Assembly: GCA_029882975.1 (NCBI GenBank)
Contig: JAOUJW010000030.1
Location: 1 to 61,566, forward strand
Origin: Gammaproteobacteria bacterium
GTDB lineage: Bacteria; Pseudomonadota; Gammaproteobacteria; SZUA-152
Length of the DNA stretch: 61,566 nt
Direction: 5' to 3'
Positions 9,520 through 20,326 of the stretch are shown here, one piece after another. Each line of letters begins with the position of its first letter. The first letter of the stretch is position 1. Below the pieces are notes generated by a model. It ran no database searches, was not told the DNA's origin, and was given only the letters and a program-made list of their open reading frames with translations. A program made the translations under genes and the position numbers.

Positions 9520-10317
9520 CTATTTAACGGCCTGGTTCCTATTTTCTTCAGACTTAACCGCATCCCAAATCGCATTCAAGTCTTTGATTGCCATTGTGTG
9601 AATGGTCTTTCCCTGCGCTTCCAGCATCTGCTCCATACGCCGGAACCTTCGTTCAAATTTTTGGTTGGCCTGACGCATGACTGTCTCTGCATCCGCTTGC
9701 ACATGGCGTGCAAGATTCACCACGGAAAACAATAAATCTCCCACTTCTTCACTTATTTGGTTTGGGTCTTTGATTTCCAGAGCTGAACGGATTTCAACCA
9801 TTTCTTCTTCTATTTTTTCTAAGACGCCGGCGACGTCTTTCCAATCAAAACCCAGCCGCGCAGCCCGTTGCTGTAATTTTATTGCTCGAAGCAATCCAGG
9901 CAGACTGGCGGCAACCCCATCCATCTCACTGGTGTAATTCTTAGCCTGGCGTTCATGGGATTTGTATTTTTCCCAGTCCACACTTTGTTCTTGTGCCGAT
10001 TTTTTTACATCCGTGCCAAAAACATGCGGGTGGCGTATGACAAGCTTTTGACAAATGCCTGCGACCACGTCCGAAAATTGAAACCATCCCCGTTCCTGAG
10101 CTAAATGTGAATGAAAAACAACCTGAAATAATAAATCACCCAGCTCTTCACACAACTCTTGCGGTTGCTCGCGCTCAATGGCATCCGCCACTTCATAGGC
10201 TTCCTCTATGGTGTACGGTGCAATCGTATGGAAGTCCTGCTGCAAATCCCAGGGACAACCATTAACCGGGTCGCGCAATTCTTGCATGAGCTGGATCAGG
10301 GCGTCAATGGAACTCAC
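9520..10317 (-). CDS. mazG: nucleoside triphosphate pyrophosphohydrolase MazG
   Basis: This 265-residue protein has the two tandem MazG modules of the full-length family. The first contains GCPWD and EELGDLLFQVVFHSHLA. The second contains KIEEEMVEI and EEVGDLLFSVVNLARH. The Glu-Glu-x-x-Asp clusters bind magnesium. The enzyme hydrolyses (d)NTPs, including aberrant ones, to monophosphate and pyrophosphate and can lower ppGpp in E. coli. Length and motifs are typical. It is followed by about 110 bases before the kinase gene, and upstream it faces a divergent Sel1-repeat gene across a region with 13-bp tandem repeats. Confidence 0.95.
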   Translation of the reverse strand: MSSIDALIQLMQELRDPVNGCPWDLQQDFHTIAPYTIEEAYEVADAIEREQPQELCEELGDLLFQVVFHSHLAQERGWFQFSDVVAGICQKLVIRHPHVFGTDVKKSAQEQSVDWEKYKSHERQAKNYTSEMDGVAASLPGLLRAIKLQQRAARLGFDWKDVAGVLEKIEEEMVEIRSALEIKDPNQISEEVGDLLFSVVNLARHVQADAETVMRQANQKFERRFRRMEQMLEAQGKTIHTMAIKDLNAIWDAVKSEENRNQAVK

Positions 10318-10404
10318 TCGATCCTGCTGTTGTCGTTGGTTGTGCTAACACTACTTGCCATGGGTTCTTGCAACGCTTGGTTGTTGTAACGGTGGGTATT
10401 GCCG

Positions 10405-10443
10405 GTTTTTGTAACACGTTTTTGTAACACGTTTTTGTAACAT
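10405..10443. repeat. 13-bp tandem repeat, three copies
   Basis: The unit GTTTTTGTAACAC occurs twice and is followed by GTTTTTGTAACAT. A degenerate TTTTGTAACAT follows at 10448-10458. The array lies in the region between divergent mazG and the Sel1 gene and could influence either promoter. Confidence 0.85.
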
Positions 10444-10532
10444 CGGGTTTTGTAACATTGTTCAAAACTGAGAACTGCTTCACGAAATTGTTATTCAGTA
10501 ACTTTAATTTTGTTTCGCTAATACGGACACTT

Positions 10533-11039
10533 ATGCAAAGATTAAAACACATTCGGACGCTTTTCAAATATGTTGCACTGTTTTTTATACTAAACACTGC
10601 ACAGGCGAGTAACAGCCCCCTCCCTTCACAAAATGAATTCAACGACAATATGTTGCTGGAAGCACAAACGGCGTTCAATCAGGGGCAACATGAGAAAGCA
10701 CTGCGGTTGTGGCAGAGTCTGGCACAACAAGGTCATAGTGGCGCCCAGGTTCTGGTGGGGTTGGCATATATGAATGCGTGGGGAGTACTGCGTAACGAAT
10801 CTATGGCAGAGCAATGGTATTTACGCGCCGCGGACGCCGATAATCTTTCGGCGCAATATTTGTTGGGCTTGCTTTATATCGGCCGTTCCGACCTGGAACA
10901 AGCACGTGAAGGGGTACGTTGGCTTAAACGAGCCGCGGATAAAGGGGATCTTGACGCTGCCCGTTTTCTGAACAAAGCGCGCAAGAATCGTTGGCTGGAT
11001 CATATCAATCCACAACTACTCAGCGCCCATAGCCGCTAA
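10533..11039 (+). CDS. secreted Sel1/TPR-like repeat protein
   Basis: This 168-residue protein has an N-terminal signal peptide (basic MQRLK, then a hydrophobic core ending Ala-Gln-Ala-Ser). The mature part has about three Sel1-type repeats, seen as HSGAQVLVGLAYMNAWGV and NLSAQYLLGLLYIG followed by Trp-Leu-Lys-Arg-Ala-Ala-Asp-Lys-Gly. Such alpha-solenoids mediate protein contacts in the periplasm. I chose the ATG at 10533 over the upstream frame start at 10458 because it begins a clean signal peptide. No specific function can be assigned. Confidence 0.75.
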   Translation: MQRLKHIRTLFKYVALFFILNTAQASNSPLPSQNEFNDNMLLEAQTAFNQGQHEKALRLWQSLAQQGHSGAQVLVGLAYMNAWGVLRNESMAEQWYLRAADADNLSAQYLLGLLYIGRSDLEQAREGVRWLKRAADKGDLDAARFLNKARKNRWLDHINPQLLSAHSR

Positions 11040-11065
11040 CAGCCGTAAATAATACCGTGGACGAA

Positions 11066-11332
11066 CTAGCGGTTTAGATCCGACTGGCTTGAGTTCGCCA
11101 GCAAAGGTTGAGGTTTTGTTTCCGGTTCTATTTGAGCCAAACGGGTGTTGTGCAGAAAGGTCTGCGCCCGGACATCGCCGTCATTGGCCGCCATGCGCAT
11201 TAAGGCATCGCCCCTTACTTTATTGCCATTTTCATACGCAATCATGGCTTCCCGATAACTGCAGGCCTCTGCAAAAGCGGACCCGGCAACAAGTAGCGAG
11301 AACAACAAAACCATCAAACGACTGCGGATCAT
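11066..11332 (-). CDS. small exported protein with one Sel1-like repeat
   Basis: From ATG at 11332 this is 88 residues. It starts with a signal peptide (MIRSRLMVLLFSLL, ending Ala-Phe-Ala-Glu) and continues with one helical hairpin like a single Sel1/TPR unit (YREAMIAYENGNK and MRMAANDGDVRAQTFLHN). GGGGG lies about nine bases before this ATG, which favours it over the frame start at 11380. It lies in convergent orientation to the preceding Sel1 gene, and its promoter region is shared with yceF. Function is unknown. Confidence 0.6.
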   Translation of the reverse strand: MIRSRLMVLLFSLLVAGSAFAEACSYREAMIAYENGNKVRGDALMRMAANDGDVRAQTFLHNTRLAQIEPETKPQPLLANSSQSDLNR

Positions 11333-11467
11333 AGCAGCATAACCCCCTGCAACAAGTAAGTACTGTTTCATTGTAGTCAAACCTCGCCCAGCAGGCCAGA
11401 AAAACTACGGTAATTGTTCAAAATTTGTTAAAATCCCCCGCTTTGTCAGCAGGAGTTTGTTTTTCCC

Positions 11468-12058
11468 ATGACCTCACCGGAACACCGCATTGTCCTTGCA
11501 TCCACCTCGCCCTACCGACAGCAGCTATTGCAAAAGCTGGCCTTGGCGTTTAGCACCGACTCACCTGAAGTGGACGAGGCCCCCCTACCCAAGGAGCCCC
11601 CTGAGCAAATGGTAACTCGATTGGCACACGCGAAAGCGCTGGCTGTGGCTCCAAGGCATCCACAGGCTTTAATCATTGGCTCGGATCAAACCGCCACATT
11701 CGATAAGCAGGTATTGGGCAAGCCGGGGTCTCATGAAAAAGCGGTGCAGCAGTTGTCACAAATGTCGGGCAAATCCGTGGTGTTTTACACGGGCTTATGT
11801 CTGCTCAATTCGGCGACAGGAGACTATCAGTTGGACTGTGTTCCTTTCACAGTACATTTTCGCAAATTAAGTGGGGAGCAGATTGAACGTTACCTGACCC
11901 GGGAAAAACCCTACCATTGTGCCGGTAGTTTTAAATCCGAAGGATTGGGTATCAGTCTATTTGAGAAACTGGAGGGTGATGATCCCAACACGCTCATTGG
12001 ACTGCCTTTAATTCGGCTGGTGCAAATGCTGGACCGTGAAAATATACGCGTACCCTGA
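11468..12058 (+). CDS. yceF: Maf-family nucleotide pyrophosphatase YceF (m7GTP type)
   Basis: The 196-residue protein begins IVLASTSPYRQQLL, the Maf phosphate-binding start. It has APEVDEAP-like SPEVDEAPLP, LIIGSDQ, and late motifs CAGSFKSEGLG and DPNTLIGLP. The Ser-Asp-Gln form and overall sequence fit the YceF subgroup, which hydrolyses 7-methyl-GTP to the monophosphate, rather than YhdE. This housecleans non-canonical nucleotides. It is convergent with tatD, with only two bases between the stop codons. Confidence 0.92.
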   Translation: MTSPEHRIVLASTSPYRQQLLQKLALAFSTDSPEVDEAPLPKEPPEQMVTRLAHAKALAVAPRHPQALIIGSDQTATFDKQVLGKPGSHEKAVQQLSQMSGKSVVFYTGLCLLNSATGDYQLDCVPFTVHFRKLSGEQIERYLTREKPYHCAGSFKSEGLGISLFEKLEGDDPNTLIGLPLIRLVQMLDRENIRVP

Positions 12059-12060
12059 TC

Positions 12061-12855
12061 TTAAAATGTTGGTACAGCACCTTTAAACAGCTGGAAAAAA
12101 TTGTAACTGGTGGCCGCGGCGATCTCATCTACGTGGCATGAACGTAAATCCGCTATATGCTGTGCTACATAACGCACGTAGGCGGGTTGATTTTTTTTGC
12201 CCCGAAACGGCACCGGTGCCAAATAAGGCGAGTCGGTTTCTACCAGCATTTTTTCCAAAGGCAGCTTTTTGGCCACCTGCTGCAATTCCGTAGCTGACTT
12301 AAAGGTAACAATGCCGGAAAAGGAGATATAAAAATTCAGTTCCATGGCTTGCACCGCCGTTTCCCAGTCTTCCACAAAACAGTGCATTACCCCACCCACC
12401 GAATCGGCACCTTCTTCCCGGAGTATGCGCATCGTATCCGCACTGGATTCCCGATTATGGATAATCAAGGGTTTGTTTAGTTCTTTAGCGGCACGAATAT
12501 GTCGACGCAAGCGTTCCCTTTGCCACTCCAAATCACCTTCGCTGCGAAAATAATCCAGGCCGGTCTCACCAATGGCGACCACACGATCATCCCGTCCGAG
12601 CTGTATCAGCTGTTCCAGTTCAGGCTCTTGTTCCAATTTCACATTGGGATGGACTCCCATGGAAACAGAAACCTCCTGATGGGCCGAGGCCATTTCCAAC
12701 AGACCGGGAAAGGCATCCAATTCGATGGATACACACAAAAAATGTCCCACACCGTGTTCGCGCGCATCCGCTAAAACGCCACTGACGCCGTTATCCCAGT
12801 TTTGTAGTTCCAAACAATCCAAATGACAATGAGAGTCAACTAATAAGGTAGACAT
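12061..12855 (-). CDS. ycfH: TatD-family metal-dependent deoxyribonuclease (YcfH)
   Basis: This is a 264-residue TIM-barrel hydrolase. Metal ligands appear in DSHCHLD near the N terminus, GETGLDYF, IIHNRES, MHCF and the late ETDSPYLAP. These define the TatD family, and YcfH is the member found next to holB in enterobacteria. It probably acts as a 3'-5' exonuclease in DNA repair or nucleic acid clean-up. AAGGAT lies close before the ATG. It is the last gene of the tmk-holB-pilZ-ycfH set on the minus strand. Confidence 0.93.
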   Translation of the reverse strand: MSTLLVDSHCHLDCLELQNWDNGVSGVLADAREHGVGHFLCVSIELDAFPGLLEMASAHQEVSVSMGVHPNVKLEQEPELEQLIQLGRDDRVVAIGETGLDYFRSEGDLEWQRERLRRHIRAAKELNKPLIIHNRESSADTMRILREEGADSVGGVMHCFVEDWETAVQAMELNFYISFSGIVTFKSATELQQVAKKLPLEKMLVETDSPYLAPVPFRGKKNQPAYVRYVAQHIADLRSCHVDEIAAATSYNFFQLFKGAVPTF

Positions 12856-12934
12856 GAAGATCCTTGAAATGAGTTATTTTTGTTTTTCTTATTGAACCAG
12901 TCGACTGTGATACAGACGACTGTAAATCAGCCGG

Positions 12935-13282
12935 CTATAACGTGTGAGTGGGTCGATCCGATTTTAAAGCCCCACCCAAATAGGTTTCTATTTTATTACG
13001 CACAGCACCTTTATCTTGATCGCTGAATTGGACCCCAATCCCAGCGGTTCGGTTCCCCTGAGATCCCGGTGGCGTGATCCAGACAATTTTGCCGGCAACG
13101 GGAATTTTTTCCTTTTCATCCATCAAAGTCAGCAACATAAAGACTTCGTCACCCAATTTGTACTTTTTATTGGTAGGGATGAACAAGCCGCCGTTTTTCA
13201 CAAACGGCATATATGCGGTGTACAGAGAACTTTTATCCTTGATCGCCAGCGACAGTATGCCGCCTTGTCGTGCATCAGCCAT
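12935..13282 (-). CDS. pilZ: type IV pilus assembly protein PilZ
   Basis: This is a 115-residue PilZ protein in the position between holB and tatD where pilZ lies in Pseudomonas. It matches PilZ in the strict sense (AIKDKSSLYTAYMPFVKNGG, VPVAGKIVWITP-like and the C-terminal SDRPTHTL). It lacks the RxxxR and DxSxxG motifs of cyclic-di-GMP-binding PilZ domains, as expected for this subgroup, which instead binds PilB and FimX to support type IV pilus extension. Together with the PilT/PilU genes at 36252-38491 it indicates functional twitching motility. Confidence 0.93.
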   Translation of the reverse strand: MADARQGGILSLAIKDKSSLYTAYMPFVKNGGLFIPTNKKYKLGDEVFMLLTLMDEKEKIPVAGKIVWITPPGSQGNRTAGIGVQFSDQDKGAVRNKIETYLGGALKSDRPTHTL

Positions 13283-13292
13283 TACAAATCCC

Positions 13293-13313
13293 GTAGTTAT
13301 GTCGTTACCGTAG

Positions 13314-13326
<13 letters not shown>
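13293..13326. repeat. 17-bp direct duplication at the holB 3' end
   Basis: GTAGTTATGTCGTTACC occurs twice back to back. The second copy overlaps the holB stop codon, and the first extends into the short holB-pilZ spacer. Confidence 0.9.
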
Positions 13327-14977
<1,651 letters not shown>

Positions 14978-15043
14978 TTAAACCTACCTCAGTTTATTCC
15001 GATTCATTTTTATGAAACTCGGTAAATTATTTTGAAATCCACC

Positions 15044-16108
15044 TCATTTGGATTGTGAGACCTTTTTGGGAACCTTCGGCATGGATGAAAAAGGGCGTGC
15101 CTTTCCCCCTAATTGATACTTTATGACCGCATTGTTGTGATCGCGTAAATTACCGGTAAACACATGGCTACCATCCCCCTTAGCCACGAAATACAGACTA
15201 TTACCATCCTCAGGATGTAACGCCGCATAAATGGCCTCCCGTCCCGGCATCGCAATCGGCGTAGGCGGCAAACCATGACGTCTATAGGTGTTGTACGGGG
15301 TATCTTTAAGTAAATCTCGACGCCGTATATTGCCGTCAAATTTTTCCCCGATGCCGTAAATCACCGTAGGGTCTGTTTGTAGGCGCATCCCCTTTTGCAA
15401 CCGCCGAACAAAAACACCGGCAATGGTGGGACGCTCACTGGCCAGGCCGGTTTCCTTTTCCACAATGGACGCCATAATCAAGGCTTCATAGGATGTTTTA
15501 TAGGGTAACCCGGCGGCACGTTTTTCCCATTCGGTCTCCAAATATTGCTTCATAGCTTTATAGGCGCGCTGTAGGTATTCCACATCCGTGGTACCGCGGG
15601 GAAAATTATAAGTGTCCGGCAAAAACCAGCCCTCAGGGTGTGTCCCTTCCAATCCCAGAGAAGCCATCACGTGCTTGGCACTGAGATCGGTTAAGGTATG
15701 TTTCAGATTGGGGTTTTTTTGTAACTCGGTCATTAACTCCCTAAAGGTCCAGCCTTCCACAAAGGTAGCGGAATACTGAATGGTTTGGCCGCGGGTGATT
15801 TTATCGAACAGAGTTTTCGGCGTCATATCCCTGTTGATGAAATATTCACCCACTTTGATCTTGTCCGCCTTACCCATCACCCGCCCATACCAAACCAAAT
15901 ATCGAGGATGATCGATAATTTTTTGTTCAAAAAGATTTTTGGAAAAATGCGTGAGGGTTTGCCCGGATTTAATTTCCACTGCTTGACCTTCGGCCAGTGT
16001 CTGCATGGGTGTGTTTAAAAACCGATCAAACGCCATGTAAACCCAACCCCCAGCCAAACTCCCGATTAAAACGCCCGCTCCGACCAGTTTGTAAACAACA
16101 TTTTTCAT
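15044..16108 (-). CDS. mltG: endolytic murein transglycosylase MltG
   Basis: The 354-residue protein has one N-terminal transmembrane helix (about 8-27), a LysM-like region, and the YceG catalytic domain. The catalytic glutamate lies in MASIVEKETG. LQTDPTVIYG and the PTPIAMPG segment are also present. It cleaves nascent glycan strands in the inner membrane and is thought to set their length. Length is normal. A 69-base gap separates it from tmk. Confidence 0.95.
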   Translation of the reverse strand: MKNVVYKLVGAGVLIGSLAGGWVYMAFDRFLNTPMQTLAEGQAVEIKSGQTLTHFSKNLFEQKIIDHPRYLVWYGRVMGKADKIKVGEYFINRDMTPKTLFDKITRGQTIQYSATFVEGWTFRELMTELQKNPNLKHTLTDLSAKHVMASLGLEGTHPEGWFLPDTYNFPRGTTDVEYLQRAYKAMKQYLETEWEKRAAGLPYKTSYEALIMASIVEKETGLASERPTIAGVFVRRLQKGMRLQTDPTVIYGIGEKFDGNIRRRDLLKDTPYNTYRRHGLPPTPIAMPGREAIYAALHPEDGNSLYFVAKGDGSHVFTGNLRDHNNAVIKYQLGGKARPFSSMPKVPKKVSQSK

Positions 16109-16155
16109 AAATCGTTCTTATCTCTGTGGGTTACCATAAAAGTTACCAGAAATGG

Positions 16156-16974
16156 TTACCGGAAATATTGTAATCGTTCCATAATCTCTTGTGTAATGGG
16201 ACCTACAGTATACAGATGTTGTTCCAACTGTCGTACGGGCCAAACCCCAATCAAACTGTTACTGACGAATATTTCCTCTGCATCCCGCAAGTCTTGTGGC
16301 GTCACGCTTGTAATATCGAGCTCAATTCCCAGGTCTTGAGCCAATTTCAATATATGGTGACGCATAACTCCGGCAACACCGCATAACGATAAGTCCGGAG
16401 TCATAATACGGTTGTTTTTCACCAGAAAAATATTGCTCATACAACCTTCCACTACTTCATTGTCATTGTTTAGCATGATGCCCTCTTGGATTTCCGGGTC
16501 GTCCCATTCCCTTCTGGCCAGTACCTGCTGTAAACAATTCAGGTGTTTTAGCCCTGCTAATGCCGGTTGTATAGCCAGTCGAGTCCGGCAAAAGCGCATG
16601 CGGATACCTGAACGCCAAAAATCGGACTTATAGCGAGGAAACTTCTGGTGCATCACAATTCTTGTGGGTGATTCAGTACCGGTAACAGCAAATCCCCGCT
16701 GCCCTACGCCCCGTGTCACTATTATTTTTATGACTTCCAAATCCTCTCCACAAAGCAATGATACGGCTTCGTGCTCTAACAGGGTCGAATCCGGCACGGC
16801 TATCCCCAATCGCTCACAACCGGAACGGAGGCGCTGCAGGTGTAACGACCATAAACACAGGTGACCCTGTTGAACCCGTACGGTTTCGAAAAGACCGTCA
16901 CCATAGAACAATCCCCGGTCAGATGCGGAAATTTGATCTTCGGGTCTACCGTTGATTAACTGGGTTAAAGTCAT
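16156..16974 (-). CDS. pabC: aminodeoxychorismate lyase
   Basis: This is a 272-residue PLP fold-type IV enzyme (branched-chain aminotransferase-like). It has the N-terminal SASDRGLFYGDGLFETV, the Lys region GLKHLNCL, and EEIFVSNSLIGVWPV near the C terminus. It converts 4-amino-4-deoxychorismate into p-aminobenzoate and pyruvate for folate synthesis. Its location next to pabB, 12 bases downstream of the pabB stop, supports PabC rather than a D-amino acid aminotransferase. Confidence 0.93.
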   Translation of the reverse strand: MTLTQLINGRPEDQISASDRGLFYGDGLFETVRVQQGHLCLWSLHLQRLRSGCERLGIAVPDSTLLEHEAVSLLCGEDLEVIKIIVTRGVGQRGFAVTGTESPTRIVMHQKFPRYKSDFWRSGIRMRFCRTRLAIQPALAGLKHLNCLQQVLARREWDDPEIQEGIMLNNDNEVVEGCMSNIFLVKNNRIMTPDLSLCGVAGVMRHHILKLAQDLGIELDITSVTPQDLRDAEEIFVSNSLIGVWPVRQLEQHLYTVGPITQEIMERLQYFR

Positions 16975-16986
16975 ATTGGCGTTAGA

Positions 16987-18417
16987 TCATTTAAGTAAAC
17001 CTAAAGCCAACAAGATACCCCTGGCTTTGGCCCTGGTTTCTTCCAATTCCCATTGTGGCTCAGAATCAGCCACAATTCCGGCACCGGCACGCAAACTCAA
17101 ATGGTTGTCGCATAGTTTCATCGTCCGAATCAAAATATTAAAATCCATATCACCGTTATGATTGATATATCCTATGGAGCCGGTATAGGCACCTCGTGCC
17201 TGCTGTTCCAGTTCGGCAATGATTTCCATACACCGGACTTTAGGGCAACCGGTAATAGTGCCTCCGGGAAACACGGCCTTAATCACCTCACCGGGTGTGG
17301 TTCCCTTTAACAAGCGCCCCTTGATGTTGGAGACAATATGATGCACATGGGCATAGGATTCCAACACCATCAGTTCGTTAACATGGATACTGCCCGGACG
17401 GCAAATGCGTCCAAGGTCGTTGCGTTCCAGATCAATCAACATCACGTGTTCGGCACGTTCCTTTGGATGTGACATCAATTCGGATTTATAAGCACTATCG
17501 TCCGCGGCTATATGGGCCGTGGGGCGCGTACCGGCTATGGGCCTGGTTTCCACCACATCGCCGGTAACGCGAACCAGACGTTCCGGTGAAGAACTCATAA
17601 TAATATGCTGCTGGAATTTGGCCAGTCCAAAATAAGAAGCAGGATTATGACGGCGCAATCGGCGATAGAGCTGGGTATAGTCGCCGTTAAATTCCATATT
17701 CCATCGGCGTGACAGGTTTACCTGAAACACGTCGCCTTCCTTAATGTAAGACTTAATGGCCTTAACGCTGGAAATATACCGTTGCGGTTCTTCTTCCTCA
17801 ACGTTGTTGCAAACACTGTCGCCCGGCAACGAGGCTGTGGCCTCTGTAAGATCCTGTAACACCTGATCCCTTATTTGCGAACACAGTGCAAAAGAGGATT
17901 CCCATACCAACAATAGCCGCTTGAGGCGGGCGTCACGAACAATGGCTACCGGAATTCGGGTAGCGTAAGCCACCGGTTCACGATCCGGCTGCGGCAACTG
18001 CAAAACCGGCTCAATTTGCTGCGCCAACTCATAACCCAAATAAACAAACCAGCCACCCAAAAATGGAACACCAAGGTCCTTCCCACCCTCATCCACGCGG
18101 TTCTGTTTAAATCGATAGTCAAACTCATCCAGAAAGGTTTGAGCACAAGCATTTTGCGGTATGTCCGGTTCTGCATCCGGTCCGTGGGCTGTATAGTGTA
18201 ATCCGTTTAGAGGATCCAGAACCAAACTGAATTGAGGAAAGGCGAACAGTATATCGTAGTGTCCGTTTGCGGAACTGTGAGCGACAGATTCCAGCAAATA
18301 AGGATAGCGTTGGGAATTCAGTTGATGTAACTGTAATAGATCTGTTTCGTAGTGGGCGCTCAGATCATAGCTGTGAATGAAAGCAGAACTTTTGGTGCCG
18401 GCCGTAAGTTGCATCAT
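16987..18417 (-). CDS. pabB: aminodeoxychorismate synthase component I
   Basis: This 476-residue chorismate-utilising enzyme has KEGDVFQVNLSRRW, PIAGTRP, HxxERNDLGRIC-type and the GGTITGCPKVRCMEII signature of PabB. With a glutamine amidotransferase partner (PabA, not in this window) it forms aminodeoxychorismate, which PabC then splits. Its start codon lies in an 11-bp hairpin (18403-18440), and there is no clear ribosome site, which could limit translation. Insertion of pabB between fabF and pabC is a departure from E. coli, where pabB is elsewhere. Confidence 0.93.
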   Translation of the reverse strand: MMQLTAGTKSSAFIHSYDLSAHYETDLLQLHQLNSQRYPYLLESVAHSSANGHYDILFAFPQFSLVLDPLNGLHYTAHGPDAEPDIPQNACAQTFLDEFDYRFKQNRVDEGGKDLGVPFLGGWFVYLGYELAQQIEPVLQLPQPDREPVAYATRIPVAIVRDARLKRLLLVWESSFALCSQIRDQVLQDLTEATASLPGDSVCNNVEEEEPQRYISSVKAIKSYIKEGDVFQVNLSRRWNMEFNGDYTQLYRRLRRHNPASYFGLAKFQQHIIMSSSPERLVRVTGDVVETRPIAGTRPTAHIAADDSAYKSELMSHPKERAEHVMLIDLERNDLGRICRPGSIHVNELMVLESYAHVHHIVSNIKGRLLKGTTPGEVIKAVFPGGTITGCPKVRCMEIIAELEQQARGAYTGSIGYINHNGDMDFNILIRTMKLCDNHLSLRAGAGIVADSEPQWELEETRAKARGILLALGLLK

Positions 18418-18440
18418 GTGTTATCGGGATGCAACTTACG
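18403..18440 (-). promoter_or_regulatory. hairpin enclosing the pabB start codon
   Basis: The arms CGTAAGTTGCA and TGCAACTTACG are perfect 11-base complements with a 16-base loop. The first pabB ATG is in the loop, and the following codons form one arm. Folding of the mRNA would occlude initiation. I know of no described element of this kind for pabB. Confidence 0.5.
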
Positions 18441-18518
18441 ACTTGCAAAACGACTCGCTAAAATACGACCGGCCAAAAAAAAGGATATCAGCACGGACAG
18501 GTGCATGAGTTCACTAAA

Positions 18519-19760
18519 TTACTCAGCTTTACCTAAGACGATGGTTCCGTTGGTGCCGCCAAAGCCGAAGGAATTGGAGATTGCCACGTTCATGGTCAGT
18601 TCCCTTGCTGTGTGAGGTACATAATCCAGATCACATTCCGGGTCGGGGGTGATGAGGTTGATGGTGGGTGGTGCCACTTGATCTCGCAGAGCCAAAGCAG
18701 TGAAAATGGCTTCGATACCACCGGCTGCGCCCAGCAAATGCCCGGTCATGGACTTGGTGGAACTCATGGGAATTTTATAAGCTAAATCTCCAAACAAACC
18801 TTTTACAGCATCTGTTTCACCTTTATCGCCTGCTTTGGTAGAGGTGCCATGAGCGTTAATGTAATTCACATCAGACTTGTTCACACCGGAATTTCTCAAA
18901 GCGTTTTCCATGCAGCGTCTCGCCCCGTCTCCCATAGGTGAAGGAGACGTCATATGATACGCATCGCCACTGAGACCAAAGCCCAGCAATTCGGCGTAAA
19001 TTTTTGCGCCACGCTTTTTCGCATGTTCGTACTCTTCCAGGACCACAACCCCGGCACCATCGCTCAATACAAATCCATCCCGATCCAAATCCCAGGGACG
19101 ACTGGCCGTTTCCGGGTCATCATTGCGTGTCGACAAGGCCTTAGCCGCGCAGAACCCGCCTAAACCGGTATAAGAACACGCCATTTCAGCACCGCCGGCC
19201 ACCATAACATCGGCATCGCCGTATTCTATTAAACGACCGGCATCACCAATACAATGTGTGCCTGTGGTGCAAGCGGTGGTTATGGCCAGATTGGGACCTT
19301 TGAGGCCGAACATGATGGAGAAGTTTCCCGAAATCATATTGATAATATTAGCAGGGACGAAAAAGGGCGAAATTTTTCGGGGTCCGCCCTGTAAGTAAGC
19401 GTCGTGGCCCTTTTCAATTCCGGTAACACCGCCAATACCCGAACCAATAAATACACCTACCCTGGGGGCATTTTCTTCGGTAATTTCCAAACCGGAATCT
19501 TTCAAAGCTTGGGTTCCAGCGGCGATGCCGTAATGGATAAAGGGATCCATTTTTTTAACGTCTTTACGCGGAATATAATCTTCGACGTTAAAACCTTTTA
19601 CTGATCCACCAAAGCGCGTGGGGTAATCGCTGACATCAAAATGCGTCAACGGCGCGATGCCGCTTTTCCCTTCCAATATATTTTGCCAGGATTCCTGGGC
19701 GGTTAACCCCACCGGGGAAACCATGCCTATTCCAGTAATTACAACGCGTCGCTTACTCAA
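18519..19760 (-). CDS. fabF: beta-ketoacyl-ACP synthase II
   Basis: The 413-residue condensing enzyme has the catalytic cysteine in TTACTTGTH, histidines in [11 protein letters not shown] and [13 protein letters not shown], and the C-terminal [10 protein letters not shown]. It extends acyl-ACP with malonyl-ACP and is needed for temperature-dependent control of unsaturated fatty acids. The start is TTG at 19760, preceded by GAGGCGAG. It follows acpP across a predicted terminator. Confidence 0.96.
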   Translation of the reverse strand: MSKRRVVITGIGMVSPVGLTAQESWQNILEGKSGIAPLTHFDVSDYPTRFGGSVKGFNVEDYIPRKDVKKMDPFIHYGIAAGTQALKDSGLEITEENAPRVGVFIGSGIGGVTGIEKGHDAYLQGGPRKISPFFVPANIINMISGNFSIMFGLKGPNLAITTACTTGTHCIGDAGRLIEYGDADVMVAGGAEMACSYTGLGGFCAAKALSTRNDDPETASRPWDLDRDGFVLSDGAGVVVLEEYEHAKKRGAKIYAELLGFGLSGDAYHMTSPSPMGDGARRCMENALRNSGVNKSDVNYINAHGTSTKAGDKGETDAVKGLFGDLAYKIPMSSTKSMTGHLLGAAGGIEAIFTALALRDQVAPPTINLITPDPECDLDYVPHTARELTMNVAISNSFGFGGTNGTIVLGKAE

Positions 19761-19849
19761 AAAACTCGCCTCATGTTCTAGGGAGCTTCTGATTAAGCGC
19801 TCAACTCAATCAGAGTAGGCTCCTTTTGGTTACGCAAAGGGTTACGCCA

Positions 19850-19889
19850 AAATACAAAAGGCCGCGATCACTAGCGCGATCAAGCGGCC
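19850..19889 (-). terminator. intrinsic terminator or attenuator between acpP and fabF
   Basis: On the minus strand GGCCGC, an inner GATC pair and GCGGCC form a stem followed by TTTTGTATT. It lies about 25 bases after the acpP stop and before fabF. Partial termination would give more acpP mRNA than fabF mRNA, which fits the high demand for acyl carrier protein. Confidence 0.7.
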
Positions 19890-19912
19890 CCTGGTTTGAA
19901 TCCCCAAGTCAG

Positions 19913-20158
19913 TTAGCTTAGGTTTTTATTGATGTAATCAGTTGCCTGCTGTACGGTGGTAATTTTCTCCGCATCTTCGTCAGGAATTTCAGTTTCAAAT
20001 TCCTCTTCAAGTGCCATGACTAATTCCACTGTATCAAGGGAGTCTGCACCCAAGTCATCGACGAAGGAAGACTCATTGGTTACTTCTTCTTCCTTAACGC
20101 CTAGTTGTTCAACAACGATTTTCTTTACTCGTTCCTCAACGGTGCTCATTTTGGACAA
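19913..20158 (-). CDS. acpP: acyl carrier protein
   Basis: The 81-residue acidic protein has the phosphopantetheine site [18 protein letters not shown]. It carries growing acyl chains in fatty acid synthesis. GGGAGGA lies ten bases upstream of the ATG. It has its own promoter candidate (20211-20239) and a terminator, so it can be expressed independently of the rest of the fab cluster. Confidence 0.98.
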   Translation of the reverse strand: MSKMSTVEERVKKIVVEQLGVKEEEVTNESSFVDDLGADSLDTVELVMALEEEFETEIPDEDAEKITTVQQATDYINKNLS

Positions 20159-20210
20159 ATCCTCCCAATAGTTAAAATAACAGCGAATCTAGTTCTAGCT
20201 GCGGACGGTA

Positions 20211-20239
20211 TTCTATTGAAAACCGGGGTTAGTTACAAG
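20211..20239 (-). promoter_or_regulatory. candidate sigma-70 promoter of acpP
   Basis: On the minus strand TTGTAA is followed after 17 bases by TAGAAT, about 50 bases before the acpP start codon. Spacing is ideal and both hexamers are close to consensus. Confidence 0.6.
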
Positions 20240-20283
20240 TTAATTTATCTTTCAAACAGACTCTAAACAATCACAACATCTGT

Positions 20284-20297
20284 TTGATATATATCAT
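20284..20297. promoter_or_regulatory. FNR/Anr-like palindrome upstream of acpP
   Basis: TTGATATATATCAT differs by one base from the FNR consensus TTGAT-N4-ATCAA. It lies about 85 bases upstream of the predicted acpP start site. The AT-rich context makes a chance match quite possible. Confidence 0.3.
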
Positions 20298-20326
20298 TTT
20301 TTTTGACTTTTCGCGGCAAAAAGTGC

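Noticed and set aside
16126-16165. Triplicated GTTACC element between mltG and pabC
   Set aside because: The three units differ in spacing and sequence beyond the hexamer, so I did not call it a tandem repeat.
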